From Ensifer adhaerens (GTDB lineage Bacteria; Pseudomonadota; Alphaproteobacteria; Rhizobiales; Rhizobiaceae): 64,000 nucleotides of DNA. Below the pieces are notes generated by a model. It did not search any database. It saw only the letters and a list, made by a program, of their open reading frames with translations, and was not told where the DNA came from. The position numbers and the translations under genes are program-made. This document shows, one piece after another, positions 51,083-59,154 of the stretch. Where the stretch lies: the NCBI RefSeq assembly GCF_000697965.2, contig NZ_CP015881.1:496001-560000 (forward strand), given 5' to 3'. The stretch's first letter is position 1, and every line of letters begins with the position of its first letter.

Positions 51083-52753
51083 ATGAATCAGTTTATCAAC
51101 CGCAAGGAAAATGCGGTTACGGAAGCGATCGACGGGGTTCTTGCCGCATCCGGCGGCGCGCTCAGCCGCCTCGACGGATATCCGCACATTCGCGTCGTCC
51201 TGCGCTCCGACTGGGACAAGGGCAAGGTCGCGCTCGTCTCCGGTGGCGGCTCGGGACACGAGCCCGCGCATATCGGCTTCGTCGGCAAGGGCATGCTGAC
51301 GGCCGCCGTCTGCGGCGACGTCTTCGCATCGCCGAGCGTGGACGCGATCCTCGCCGGTATCCTGGCGGTGACGGGACCTGCCGGCTGCCTGCTGATCGTC
51401 AAGAACTACACCGGTGACCGGCTGAACTTCGGCCTCGCGGCCGAACGCGCCCGCGCCTACGGCCTCAATGTGAGCATGGTCATCGTCGATGACGACATCG
51501 CGCTGCCGGACCTTCCGCAGGCGCGCGGTGTCGCCGGTACCCTTTTCGTCCACAAGATCGCCGGAGCGCTCGCAGAAAGCGGGGCGGACCTCGATACGAT
51601 CGCCAATGCGGCGCGCAAGGTCATATCGGGCACGAGCACCATCGGCATGTCGCTCGATACCTGCACCGTTCCGGGCTCGCCGAAGGAACATCGCATCCCC
51701 GAGGGCCATGCGGAACTCGGCCTCGGCATCCATGGAGAAGCTGGCGTCGAACAGATTGTGCATTCCGATGCGAGAAGCGCCGTTGCCGCCATGGTCGAGC
51801 GTCTGCAGGCGGCGATGGAGGACAAGCCGCACGTAGTGCTCGTCAACAATCTCGGCGGAACGTCTATCCTGGAAATGTCTATTCTCATGCACGAACTCGC
51901 CCAGTCGGCGATCGCCGATCGGATCGTGCATCTGGTCGGACCTGCGCCGATGATGACGTCGCTGGACATGCGCGGCTTTTCCGTCTCCGTCTACCCGGCC
52001 GACAAGGCCGAGCTGGAGCTGTTGTCCCGGCCCGTGGCGCTTCCGGCCTGGCCAGGCGTGACCGCCGTCAGGCCGGTGAATGTACTCGCCCTGCCTGATG
52101 GCCTGACGCCGATTTCGCCTCTGCCTTCACGGCACGATGCGACGCGGCAGTTCCTGCTTGCCTGCTGCAACCTGCTGATCGATGCGGAAAAGGACCTGAA
52201 TGCACTCGATGCCAAGTCCGGAGACGGAGACACCGGCTCGACGCTCGCCGGCGCCGCACGGGCACTCATTCAGGCCCTCGATCGCCTGCCGCTATCCGAC
52301 CACACGCAGCTTTTCCGCGCCATCGGGCAGGAGTTGAGCCAGACGATGGGCGGCTCTTCGGGCGTGCTTCTGGCGATCTTCTTTGCCGCCGCCGGGGATG
52401 GCGCCTCGAGCGGGCTTTCGATCCGCGAAGCGCTGAAAGCCGGGTTGGCGCGCATGCAGGAAATCGGCGGGGCGCAGATCGGCGACCGCACCATGGTCGA
52501 CGCGCTTTCTCCGGCACTGGACGCGCTCGACGCGAGCATCGGCGCGGCCTCCAAGGCGGCGCGCGACGGCGCCAATCTGACCGCGACACTGGTGCGGGCA
52601 AGGGCAGGGCGTGCCGCTTACATCAATGCCAAGCAACTCGAAGGGCACATCGATCCCGGCGCCGAAGCGGTCGCTCGCCTGTTCGAGCACCTGGCACGGC
52701 ATCCGGATATGCTCGGGCGCCAGCCGGAGGGGGCCGCAGCCGTCGCCGGCTGA
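51083..52753 (+). CDS. Single-chain dihydroxyacetone kinase (DhaK-DhaL fusion)
   Basis: A 556-residue ATP-dependent kinase. The N-terminal DhaK domain (1-325) has the substrate loop VSGGGSGHEPAHIGFVGKGM and His217 (GLGIHGEAG), which forms the hemiaminal with the ketose carbonyl. The C-terminal DhaL domain (about 350-545) has the ATP site SGDGDTGSTLAGAARAL and MGGSSGVLLAIFF. The enzyme phosphorylates dihydroxyacetone, or in related cases glyceraldehyde or erythrulose. It is last in the operon, 9 bp after ATPase 2, preceded by AGGAGG. Confidence 0.92.
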   Translation: MNQFINRKENAVTEAIDGVLAASGGALSRLDGYPHIRVVLRSDWDKGKVALVSGGGSGHEPAHIGFVGKGMLTAAVCGDVFASPSVDAILAGILAVTGPAGCLLIVKNYTGDRLNFGLAAERARAYGLNVSMVIVDDDIALPDLPQARGVAGTLFVHKIAGALAESGADLDTIANAARKVISGTSTIGMSLDTCTVPGSPKEHRIPEGHAELGLGIHGEAGVEQIVHSDARSAVAAMVERLQAAMEDKPHVVLVNNLGGTSILEMSILMHELAQSAIADRIVHLVGPAPMMTSLDMRGFSVSVYPADKAELELLSRPVALPAWPGVTAVRPVNVLALPDGLTPISPLPSRHDATRQFLLACCNLLIDAEKDLNALDAKSGDGDTGSTLAGAARALIQALDRLPLSDHTQLFRAIGQELSQTMGGSSGVLLAIFFAAAGDGASSGLSIREALKAGLARMQEIGGAQIGDRTMVDALSPALDALDASIGAASKAARDGANLTATLVRARAGRAAYINAKQLEGHIDPGAEAVARLFEHLARHPDMLGRQPEGAAAVAG

Positions 52754-52779
52754 CGGTGACCGAAACATTGCCCTGACAA

Positions 52780-52809
52780 CAAAACGCCCCGGAAAGCCGG
52801 GGCGTTTTG
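52780..52809. terminator. Perfect bidirectional terminator
   Basis: CAAAACGCCCCGG and CCGGGGCGTTTTG form a 13-bp perfect stem with a 4-nt loop. The A-tract and T-tract provide U-runs for both strands, ending the kinase operon and the convergent copZ gene. Confidence 0.85.
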
Positions 52810-52838
52810 TGACGGGAGGTGTCGGAGGGAGCGTGCGC

Positions 52839-53036
52839 TCAGAGCGCGCGGCTCTCGTATCCGGCCGCCTTCAGGGCGTCTGCGATCGGCCCTGCCGCTG
52901 CGGCGGTCTCGACGCTGACTTCCCGATTGCCGAGATCGACCTTGATCGTTGCCTGCGGGTCGACGCTCAGGATCGCCTTCTGGACGACGCCGGCGCAGTG
53001 GCCACAGGTCATGTTGTCGATCTTGTAGTTCTGCAT
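52839..53036 (-). CDS. copZ: CopZ-like copper chaperone
   Basis: A 65-residue single HMA domain (YKIDNMTCGHCAGVVQKAILSVDPQATIKVDLGNREVSVE), with the MTCGHC motif that binds Cu(I). It delivers copper to CopA and to CueR-type regulators. AAGGAGAC precedes ATG 53036. Its promoter is nearly identical to that of copA 12.7 kb away, so it belongs to the same copper response. Confidence 0.93.
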   Translation of the reverse strand: MQNYKIDNMTCGHCAGVVQKAILSVDPQATIKVDLGNREVSVETAAAAGPIADALKAAGYESRAL

Positions 53037-53065
53037 GCTTGTCTCCTTGGTTCGGTTGTGAGACA

Positions 53066-53096
53066 AACATGGCGTCTCCCACCGTTGGAAGGTCAA
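53066..53096 (-). promoter_or_regulatory. CueR/HmrR-type copZ promoter
   Basis: Minus strand: TTGACC (53096-53091), 19-nt spacer TTCCAACGGTGGGAGACGC, CATGTT (53071-53066). The -35, -10 and spacer length are identical to those of the copA promoter. The dyad is less perfect than at copA (right half GGGAG). Confidence 0.82.
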
Positions 53097-53179
53097 TAGG
53101 CCTTCAAGATATTTGTTCGCGGCATTTCCAGTCGCGCGAACGGTGGAAAATACCCCCGTAAGTGTAGTCCAGCGGCCTC

Positions 53180-53207
53180 TCAAATTCTCCGAAAAATTTG
53201 AAAGTCT
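53180..53207. promoter_or_regulatory. Dyad and 16-nt motif shared with the hiuH-xdhAB promoter
   Basis: TCAAATT and AATTTGA form a perfect 7-bp dyad with an 8-nt spacer. It overlaps AAAAATTTGAAAGTCT (53192-53207), identical to a sequence at 60645-60660 upstream of hiuH-xdhAB. A shared purine-responsive regulator site is the likely meaning. Confidence 0.55.
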
Positions 53208-53458
53208 TTCATCATCGATCCCGGGAATGGACGGCTAGCGGTCTGCGTCCGGAAGTCGCACAATCCAAAGGCTGTGCAAGAGGCATTCGCGTCGTCCGAA
53301 AGAGGGCGGACGATCGCCAGCCGGCACGAAGCCTAAAGCGAAGCGATCGTTCCGGGAACATCCGGGCGTTCGAAATGCACTGGTCGGGAACTGGAGGAGA
53401 CGGTTTCCCGCTCACTGTCGTTCGGCTGCGTCGTGGTGACGCCGCCAAGGGAGGAAAG

Positions 53459-54751
53459 ATGTTTGAACGACTATTCAAGCTGAAAGAGCATCAGACGACG
53501 GCGCGCACCGAGGTGATCGCCGGTATCACGACATTCCTGACGATGTCCTACATCATCTTCGTCAACCCCGACATCCTGTCGAGCACGGGCATGGATAGGG
53601 ATGCCGTCTTCGTCGCAACCTGTATTGCCGCGGCACTCGGCTCTGCGGTCATGGCGCTCGTCGCCAACTGGCCAATCGGCATGGCGCCGGGCATGGGCCT
53701 CAACGCCTTCTTCGCCTTCACCGTCGTTGCGGCGCTTGGCTTCACCTGGCAGCAGGCGCTGGGTGCTGTCTTCATCTCGGGCGTGATCTTCCTGATCCTG
53801 ACCGTGACGGGGGTCCGAAGCTGGCTGATCGCCGGCATTCCGCATTCGCTTCGAAGCGCGATCGCCACCGGTATCGGCCTCTTCCTTGGCATCATCGCCC
53901 TGAAGAACGCCGGCATCGTCGTCGACAACCCGGCAACGCTCGTCGGTCTCGGCGACCTCAAGCAGACTGGCCCGCTGCTCGCGATCCTCGGCTTCTTCGT
54001 GATTGCCGTTCTGGACTCGCTAAAAGTTCGCGGCTCGATCCTGATCGGCATCCTGGTCGTCACCGTCCTGTCGATGATCCTCGGCGTCAGCGAGTTCAAG
54101 GGCATCGTCTCGGCACCGCCGAGCATCGCGCCGACCTTCCTGCAACTCGACATCATGGGCGCCCTGCACGGCGGCCTGCTGCATGTCATCCTCGTCTTCG
54201 TGCTCGTCGAAGTCTTCGACGCCACCGGCACGCTGATCGGTGTCGCCAAGCGCGCCAAACTGGTGGAAGAAGGCAAGCCGAACCGTCTGGGCCGCGCGCT
54301 TCTCGCCGACAGCACCGCGATCGTCGCCGGCTCGCTGATCGGTACCAGCAGCACGACCGCCTATGTCGAAAGCGCCTCGGGCGTCCAGGCCGGCGGCCGC
54401 ACGGGCCTGACCGCGCTCACCGTCTGCGTGCTCTTCCTGGCCGCGCTGTTCTTCTCGCCGCTGGCAGCTGCCGTTCCGTCCTATGCGACGGCCCCGGCTC
54501 TGCTCTACGTTGCCGGCCTGATGATGCGCGAACTGACGGAAGTCGAGTGGGACGACCTGACGGAAGCGGCTCCGGCAGCGCTTACAGCACTCGCCATGCC
54601 CTTCACTTACTCGATCGCCAACGGCCTCGCCTTCGGCTTCGTCAGCTATGTCGTCTTGAAGGTCTTCACCGGTAAGTGGAGCGTCATCCACCCGGCAACC
54701 CAGCTCGTGGCAGCGCTCTTCATCGTGCGCTTCGCGTTCTTCGCCGAATAA
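53459..54751 (+). CDS. AzgA-like purine permease (NCS2/NAT-related, AdeQ/GhxP group)
   Basis: A 430-residue permease with about 13 membrane helices. The family signatures are the N-terminal RTEVIAGITTFLTMSYIIFVNPDIL, then GMAPGMGLNAFFAF, and FDATGTLIGVAK, followed by DSTAIVAGSLIGTSSTTAYVESASG. The AzgA group imports adenine, guanine and hypoxanthine by proton symport. AAGGGAGGAAAG precedes ATG 53459. Its promoter shares a 16-nt element with the hiuH-xdhAB operon, which supports uptake of bases destined for oxidation. Confidence 0.9.
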   Translation: MFERLFKLKEHQTTARTEVIAGITTFLTMSYIIFVNPDILSSTGMDRDAVFVATCIAAALGSAVMALVANWPIGMAPGMGLNAFFAFTVVAALGFTWQQALGAVFISGVIFLILTVTGVRSWLIAGIPHSLRSAIATGIGLFLGIIALKNAGIVVDNPATLVGLGDLKQTGPLLAILGFFVIAVLDSLKVRGSILIGILVVTVLSMILGVSEFKGIVSAPPSIAPTFLQLDIMGALHGGLLHVILVFVLVEVFDATGTLIGVAKRAKLVEEGKPNRLGRALLADSTAIVAGSLIGTSSTTAYVESASGVQAGGRTGLTALTVCVLFLAALFFSPLAAAVPSYATAPALLYVAGLMMRELTEVEWDDLTEAAPAALTALAMPFTYSIANGLAFGFVSYVVLKVFTGKWSVIHPATQLVAALFIVRFAFFAE

Positions 54752-54756
54752 CGAAA

Positions 54757-54785
54757 ATCGGCCGGGGCATGCCGCCTCGGCCGAT
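54757..54785 (+). terminator. Hairpin after purine permease
   Basis: ATCGGCCG and CGGCCGAT form a perfect 8-bp stem with a 13-nt loop that itself contains GGC/GCC pairing. It lies 5 bp after the stop and before a second, stronger terminator. Confidence 0.55.
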
Positions 54786-54806
54786 CAGAACTTCCCCGTA
54801 AGTGCT

Positions 54807-54840
54807 GGCCGGAGCAACGAAATGTTGCTTCGGCCTTTTT
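54807..54840 (+). terminator. Rho-independent terminator
   Basis: GGCCGGAGCAAC and GTTGCTTCGGCC pair over 12 bp (one G-T) with a 5-nt loop, and TTTTT follows directly. It should end the permease transcript. Confidence 0.8.
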
Positions 54841-54858
54841 GCCTCGATCTGGCTTAAA

Positions 54859-54908
54859 GAGCGCAAATCCGAACGGAAAGCCGCTTCACACTTTTCCTGG
54901 ATTTGCTC
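54859..54908. repeat. RIME-like intergenic palindrome, copy 2
   Basis: GAGC(GC)AAATCC and GGATTTGCTC pair with a 2-nt bulge around a centre reading CGGAAAGCCGCTTCACACTT and then TTCC. The centre matches the copy at 34797-34848. As there, the right arm reaches into the stop codon of a minus-strand gene (the ferredoxin). Confidence 0.6.
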
Positions 54909-55227
54909 AGTATTGCCCGGCGGGCAGATGCACCACAAGGCCGTCGAGTTCAGCCGACACCGTGATTTGACAACTCAGGCGGCTGCGCTCGTTCGGATTG
55001 ACGACGCACTCGATCATGTCCTGTTCCTGGAACTCGGGCGCCGGCAGGCGGTCGCTCCATTCGCCGTCGATGTAACAGTGACAGGTGCCGCAGGCGCAGG
55101 AGCCGCCGCATTCGGCGGCAATGGCGTCGATGCCGTTCTGCACGGCGGCTGACATCAGCGATTGGCCGATCTCCGCATGAATTTCTTTCGTCGTGCCGTC
55201 CGCGTCGATGAAGACGATCTTGGGCAT
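54907..55227 (-). CDS. [2Fe-2S] ferredoxin, adrenodoxin/putidaredoxin type
   Basis: A 106-residue ferredoxin with ligands Cys40, Cys46, Cys49 and Cys86, in exactly the C-x5-C-x2-C-x36-C pattern of adrenodoxin-type proteins that pass electrons to P450s. Three further Cys (44, 51, 74) are present. The gene lies 42 bp downstream of the P450 gene on the same strand. No ferredoxin reductase gene is seen nearby, so a reductase encoded elsewhere must be used. Confidence 0.92.
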   Translation of the reverse strand: MPKIVFIDADGTTKEIHAEIGQSLMSAAVQNGIDAIAAECGGSCACGTCHCYIDGEWSDRLPAPEFQEQDMIECVVNPNERSRLSCQITVSAELDGLVVHLPAGQY

Positions 55228-55269
55228 GGGTATTCTCCGATTGCGTATGTTGGTGTCGAGGATATGGGA

Positions 55270-56523
55270 TCAGGCCGGCCGGATGGCGATCTTCAGCCGC
55301 TTGGGTCCACGGACAGAAAGACCGCGCTTGTATTCCGGCTCCCGGTCGACGGGTTCGATGGTTGGGAAACGGCGAAGCAGGGTGCTGAAGATGATATCCA
55401 TGTCGAGGCGCGCGAGGTGGTTGCCGAGACAGAAATGCACGCCGCCGCCAAAGGCGAGATGACGGTTGGGCGTCCGGCCGATGTCGAACGTGTCGGCATT
55501 CTCGAACTGCTTGGGGTCGCGGTTGGCGGCGCCATAGAGCAGGCCGAACTTGGTGCCGCGCTCGAAGCGACGGCCGAAGATCTCGATGTCCTCGACGCAA
55601 TGGCGGTGGAAGAACGGAAGCGGCGACTCGTAGCGGAACATCTCCTGCACGCCGGTCTGGATCAGGCCGGGTTCGCTCCGCAGCCGCGCCATCTGCTCGG
55701 GGAACCGCAAGAGTGCGTGCATGCCGCTGCCAAGCACATCGATCGTGGAACCGTGGCCGGCCATCAGGATCAGCATGCAGGTGGAGATGAATTCGTCGAA
55801 GTTCATGGCGCCGGAGCGCTCCGCCTCGATCAGCACCGAGATGAGGTCATCCTTCGGCGCCCGCTCACGTTCGGCCTTCAACGCTGTCAGGTATTCGTAG
55901 AACTCGGTCGTATTGCGCTCGGCGAGCTCCTTGCGCCCGTCGGATCGGTCGACGTCGAAGAACTGCACGATGTTTTCCGACCAGATCCGCAGCTGCGGAC
56001 AGTCCTCGTCCGGCACGCCGAGCAGGCGGCCGATGATATGGCCGGGAACATGGGCGGCCAGATCATCGACAAAGTCGATCTCGCCGCGATCGGCGAGGCT
56101 ATCGATCAGCCGGTCGACATAGGCCTGGATCTGGTCGCGGAGCTTCGCAATCATAGCCGGTGTGAATAGTTTGAAAACCTGCTTGCGCAAGCGGTCATGC
56201 ACGGCACCATCGCTGTCGAGCAGGCTGAACTGCACGAAACGCTCGTGGTGTGGCATGTCGTGCCAATTGGCGGCGCGCTGCAGTTTTGAGAGCTCTTCCT
56301 TGGTCGCGAGGTCTTCGAGCGAGCGCACCATGCGCTTGTCCATGACGATCGCCGAGACGTCCTCGAAGCGCGAGGCAAGCCAGATGTCGAAATCCGCAAA
56401 GTAGTGCAGCCCCTCTTTTTCGCGCAGCGCGCGATAGGTCGGATAGGGATCGCGAGCAAAATCCGGGGACAGCGGCGCGAAGGTGAAATTCGCGGCATCG
56501 CCATTCGGCGCGGCTTCGGTCAT
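55270..56523 (-). CDS. Cytochrome P450 with atypical I-helix
   Basis: A 417-residue soluble bacterial P450. The heme-thiolate motif is FGGGVHFCLGNHLAR with Cys365, and the K-helix ExxR is EMFR. The I-helix reads LMAGHGSTIDVLG where most P450s have AGxETT or AGxDTT; the acidic residue is Gly and the next Thr is Ser. Proton delivery may therefore differ. ATG 56523 has GGAGA upstream. Ferredoxin follows, and an AraC-type regulator diverges. The substrate is unknown. Confidence 0.9.
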   Translation of the reverse strand: MTEAAPNGDAANFTFAPLSPDFARDPYPTYRALREKEGLHYFADFDIWLASRFEDVSAIVMDKRMVRSLEDLATKEELSKLQRAANWHDMPHHERFVQFSLLDSDGAVHDRLRKQVFKLFTPAMIAKLRDQIQAYVDRLIDSLADRGEIDFVDDLAAHVPGHIIGRLLGVPDEDCPQLRIWSENIVQFFDVDRSDGRKELAERNTTEFYEYLTALKAERERAPKDDLISVLIEAERSGAMNFDEFISTCMLILMAGHGSTIDVLGSGMHALLRFPEQMARLRSEPGLIQTGVQEMFRYESPLPFFHRHCVEDIEIFGRRFERGTKFGLLYGAANRDPKQFENADTFDIGRTPNRHLAFGGGVHFCLGNHLARLDMDIIFSTLLRRFPTIEPVDREPEYKRGLSVRGPKRLKIAIRPA

Positions 56524-56619
56524 GGGCAATTCTCCGTGCATAAAGCTGCATGATAACGTCACTGCCGTAGCTCTGTGAATGGCGCCCTGTCGCAAGATGA
56601 TGGACAAAACTCGCGTCGG

Positions 56620-57483
56620 ATGCCAGAAAATGGCATGCTGACCGAAAGCGAAGAGATCCATTTCCACACCCCGGCAAAATTCGCAGGTGCGTTTCCCTAT
56701 CTGGCGCTGGTGGCCGGAAGCCGGACGGCGCGCCCTGACGAGGCGCCGATCCGCAAACGGTTCCACCAGCACGTCTTCGTCTACACAACAGGCGGACGCG
56801 GGTTGATCGAGGTGCACGGTCAACGTTTCCCGACCGAAACCGGCAGTGTTGCCTGGCTCGATACCTCTCAGGCCTATGCGCATAGCTGCGCTGCCGACAG
56901 CGAAAGCTGGCGTTATCTCTGGATGGGGATCGAGGGACACGGGCTTGATGCGCTCTACCAGTTTCTCGGCGTGCAGCAGTCGCCATTGTTCGTGCCGAGA
57001 GACCCGCGGAGGGCACAGGCGGCGTTCGAAAGTGTGAGCGGATTTCTTGCCGAACGCTCGCCGGCGACGGACGCCCTGTCGAGCGCCGCGATCGCGGGGC
57101 TGATGGCGGACATGATCGCGCCACGGCTGATCGGAGCCGAACCGGCCGAGGACAGGTCCGGTGAAGACCGTTTGATTCAGGTGCTGTCGGTGATGCGCGG
57201 CGATCTCGCCAGGCCCTGGACGATCGACGATCTTGCGGCGCTTGCGCGGCTGAGCCCGTCGCAACTCTTTCGTCGCTTTCGCGATATGGTGGGAACGACG
57301 CCGATGGACTGGCTGCGCCACGAGCGGATCAACCAGGCGAAACGCCTGCTGGTTGGACCCGATGCCAAGGTCTCGGCGGTGGCCGCCGTCTGCGGCTATC
57401 CGGATCCCTATCATTTCTCGCGCGATTTCCGCCGCGTGACCGGATACACGCCGACAAAATTCCGGCGGGATGGCGGCTATTGA
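56620..57483 (+). CDS. AraC-family transcriptional regulator
   Basis: A 287-residue regulator. The N-terminal cupin-like arabinose-binding domain (RKRFHQHVFVYTTGGRGLIEVHGQRFPTETGSVAWLDTSQ) is followed by two helix-turn-helix motifs (WTIDDLAALARLSPSQLFRRFRDMVG...VSAVAAVCGYPDPYHFSRDFRRVTGYTPTKFR). It diverges from the P450-ferredoxin pair and most likely controls it. The start is uncertain: GTG 56575, ATG 56620 and ATG 56635 are in frame with no clear ribosome site; I chose 56620. Confidence 0.85.
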   Translation: MPENGMLTESEEIHFHTPAKFAGAFPYLALVAGSRTARPDEAPIRKRFHQHVFVYTTGGRGLIEVHGQRFPTETGSVAWLDTSQAYAHSCAADSESWRYLWMGIEGHGLDALYQFLGVQQSPLFVPRDPRRAQAAFESVSGFLAERSPATDALSSAAIAGLMADMIAPRLIGAEPAEDRSGEDRLIQVLSVMRGDLARPWTIDDLAALARLSPSQLFRRFRDMVGTTPMDWLRHERINQAKRLLVGPDAKVSAVAAVCGYPDPYHFSRDFRRVTGYTPTKFRRDGGY

Positions 57484-57567
57484 GGTCGCAGTCTTCGTCC
57501 GATTTCGGCGGCCAGCGAGGCCCTGGCGCACCGATAACCCGACCGGACGACCGGGTCATGCATTCAT

Positions 57568-58053
57568 TCACACGATCAGGAACGGCTCCTTGAAGAAATG
57601 TTCCTCCAGATTGACGCCTTCGCCGCCGCGATCGACCACCGCGAAATCCGAGACGTCATCGAGCGGCGTCAGGATGCCGTGCCAGACATTGCGGGCGATG
57701 TTGACGCCCTGGCCCGGGGTGGTCTTGAAGGCGATCGGTTCACTCGGGCCTTCGTCGGTTTCCCGGGAGACGACGATCAGAAACGGATTGTCGCTCAAGG
57801 GGATGAAGGCCTGGCTGCCGAGCGGATGACGCTCGACCATGGTGAGTTTCAGCGGCAGAGGATAGGGTACGCCGCGCACCAGGCTGATCATGGGCCGGGC
57901 CTTTTCGCCTGTTGTATCGATCTTGGCGAGGTCGTGGTAGCGGGTTGCATTGCCCCCGTTGATGGGGAAGTTGTTGGCATTCTCCGTTTCGATCACGTCG
58001 CCGAAAGGCGCAAAGGCCTCCCGGGTCAACGGCTGTATGACGATCTCCTTCAT
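57568..58053 (-). CDS. allA: Ureidoglycolate lyase
   Basis: A 161-residue cupin-fold enzyme of normal AllA length. Conserved blocks are LTREAFAPFGDVIE, SLVRGVPYPLPLKLTMVERHPLGSQAFIPL and GQGVNIARNVWHGILTPL, which carry the catalytic His and acidic residues. It splits ureidoglycolate into glyoxylate and urea, the last step of allantoate use. It is separated from the allantoicase gene by a hairpin (58097-58125) but reads in the same direction. Its start ATG 58053 is preceded by GGAGGAGCGTCAC, a strong site. Confidence 0.93.
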   Translation of the reverse strand: MKEIVIQPLTREAFAPFGDVIETENANNFPINGGNATRYHDLAKIDTTGEKARPMISLVRGVPYPLPLKLTMVERHPLGSQAFIPLSDNPFLIVVSRETDEGPSEPIAFKTTPGQGVNIARNVWHGILTPLDDVSDFAVVDRGGEGVNLEEHFFKEPFLIV

Positions 58054-58096
58054 GTGACGCTCCTCCGTCCAATGTTGATGGGTTGCCTGGAAGTTT

Positions 58097-58125
58097 GATC
58101 GCTTCGCCTCCTCGGCGAAACGATC
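58097..58125 (-). promoter_or_regulatory. Hairpin between allantoicase and allA
   Basis: GATCGCTTCGCC and GGCGAAACGATC pair over 11 of 12 positions with a TCCTC loop. It starts in the allantoicase stop codon. No U-tract follows on the minus strand, so it may tune rather than end transcription. Confidence 0.5.
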
Positions 58126-59144
58126 TAGATGCCGGCTTTCGCAATACGCCCGAAGACACGCAGCCGGCTGACGCCGCCGTCGGGGAAGATGTTGAAGCGC
58201 ACGTGGGTTACCGGACCCGCGATCGCGAGTGCGCTTGCTTCATAGGTGTGGATGCTGTCGGCGGCGAGTTTCTGCGGCGGCAGGACCTCGCGCCAGAACA
58301 TCGACGATGCCGTAACGGATGCGGCCACTTCGCAAGCGTTCGCTCCAAGGTCTGCCGCCTGCAGCGAACAGGCGTCCGGGTAGTTGCCCTTGAAGTGGGC
58401 GGTATCGACCACGATCCGGTCGATCTCGCCGCGCGCGGCGAGTTTCACCACGATCCAGTCGTTGCCGGGCTCGCGCCGCCGGCGGGTCTCCCAACCGTCG
58501 CCCATGTTGATGCCGCGTCCGGGCGCAAGCAGCCGCTGGTGGCCGTAGTGTCCGTTGGAATAGGCGATGATGCGCCCGCCGAGCAATGATGAGGCCAGAT
58601 CGACCACCGCGTCGCCGATCGCTGCCCGGTCTAGCGCAGGCGCGCCGTAAACCCGAAGGCGGGCGACGCCGCCGTCGGGATAGATGCGCAAGCGCACATG
58701 GCTCCAGACAGAATCCGACCGCGCTTCGAAGTGATGCAGCGCGCTCGGGCCAAGCGGCCGAGGGCAGACCAGCTCCGTCCAGACCGTCCGATCGTCCGGG
58801 CCATCCGGTGCCAGGCAGGCGTCGATGGCGCAAGCGCTCGGGTAGTTGCCGGTGAAATGAGCGGTATCAACCTCGAAGCCCCGGATGAGGCCGTTCGTCG
58901 CGAGTGCCACGATGGCGTGGTCGTTGCCGGGGCCGCGGCGTCGCCGCGTCTCCCAGCCGTCCATCCACTTGCCGTTCTCGTCATAGACACCGGGATGATA
59001 GACCGGCGGCGCGTCCTGCAGCATGCGTTCGAGCGGCGCGAAGAACTCGTCGGTTGCAAAGACCGGCCGCGCGCCGAGACCGGCGGAGGCAAGGTTGATC
59101 GCGTTCAGCGCGAATTCGGGCGGGTTCACGCCGTCGATCGTCAT
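58125..59144 (-). CDS. alc: Allantoicase
   Basis: A 339-residue enzyme made of two tandem allantoicase domains. Each contains the signature WETRRRRxPGND (residues near 64-75 and 226-237), followed by AHFxGNYPxACxxxA and a DGGVxRLRVxG block. It hydrolyses allantoate to ureidoglycolate and urea. ATG 59144 is preceded by GAGGG. It lies 10 bp downstream of the fused puuE-uraD gene and upstream of allA. Confidence 0.94.
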   Translation of the reverse strand: MTIDGVNPPEFALNAINLASAGLGARPVFATDEFFAPLERMLQDAPPVYHPGVYDENGKWMDGWETRRRRGPGNDHAIVALATNGLIRGFEVDTAHFTGNYPSACAIDACLAPDGPDDRTVWTELVCPRPLGPSALHHFEARSDSVWSHVRLRIYPDGGVARLRVYGAPALDRAAIGDAVVDLASSLLGGRIIAYSNGHYGHQRLLAPGRGINMGDGWETRRRREPGNDWIVVKLAARGEIDRIVVDTAHFKGNYPDACSLQAADLGANACEVAASVTASSMFWREVLPPQKLAADSIHTYEASALAIAGPVTHVRFNIFPDGGVSRLRVFGRIAKAGI

Positions 59145-59154
59145 CGCGAGACCC

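Larger units (their letters stand above)
53037..53458. other. Divergent intergenic region with copper promoter and purine leader
   Basis: 422 bp between copZ and the permease gene. It contains the CueR-type promoter (53066-53096), the shared purine motif and dyad (53180-53207) and then about 250 nt of leader before the permease ATG. The leader has no obvious gene. Its length suggests a structured or regulated 5' UTR, but no known riboswitch pattern was identified. Confidence 0.5.

Noticed and set aside
53097..53458. Possible purine riboswitch before the permease gene
   Set aside because: I could not find the conserved three-way junction or its loop sequences, and the class is rare in this group.
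56524..57531. N-terminal extension of the P450 frame (753 codons in total)
   Set aside because: The extension is antisense to the AraC-family gene. A normal P450 N-terminus and ribosome site occur at 56523.
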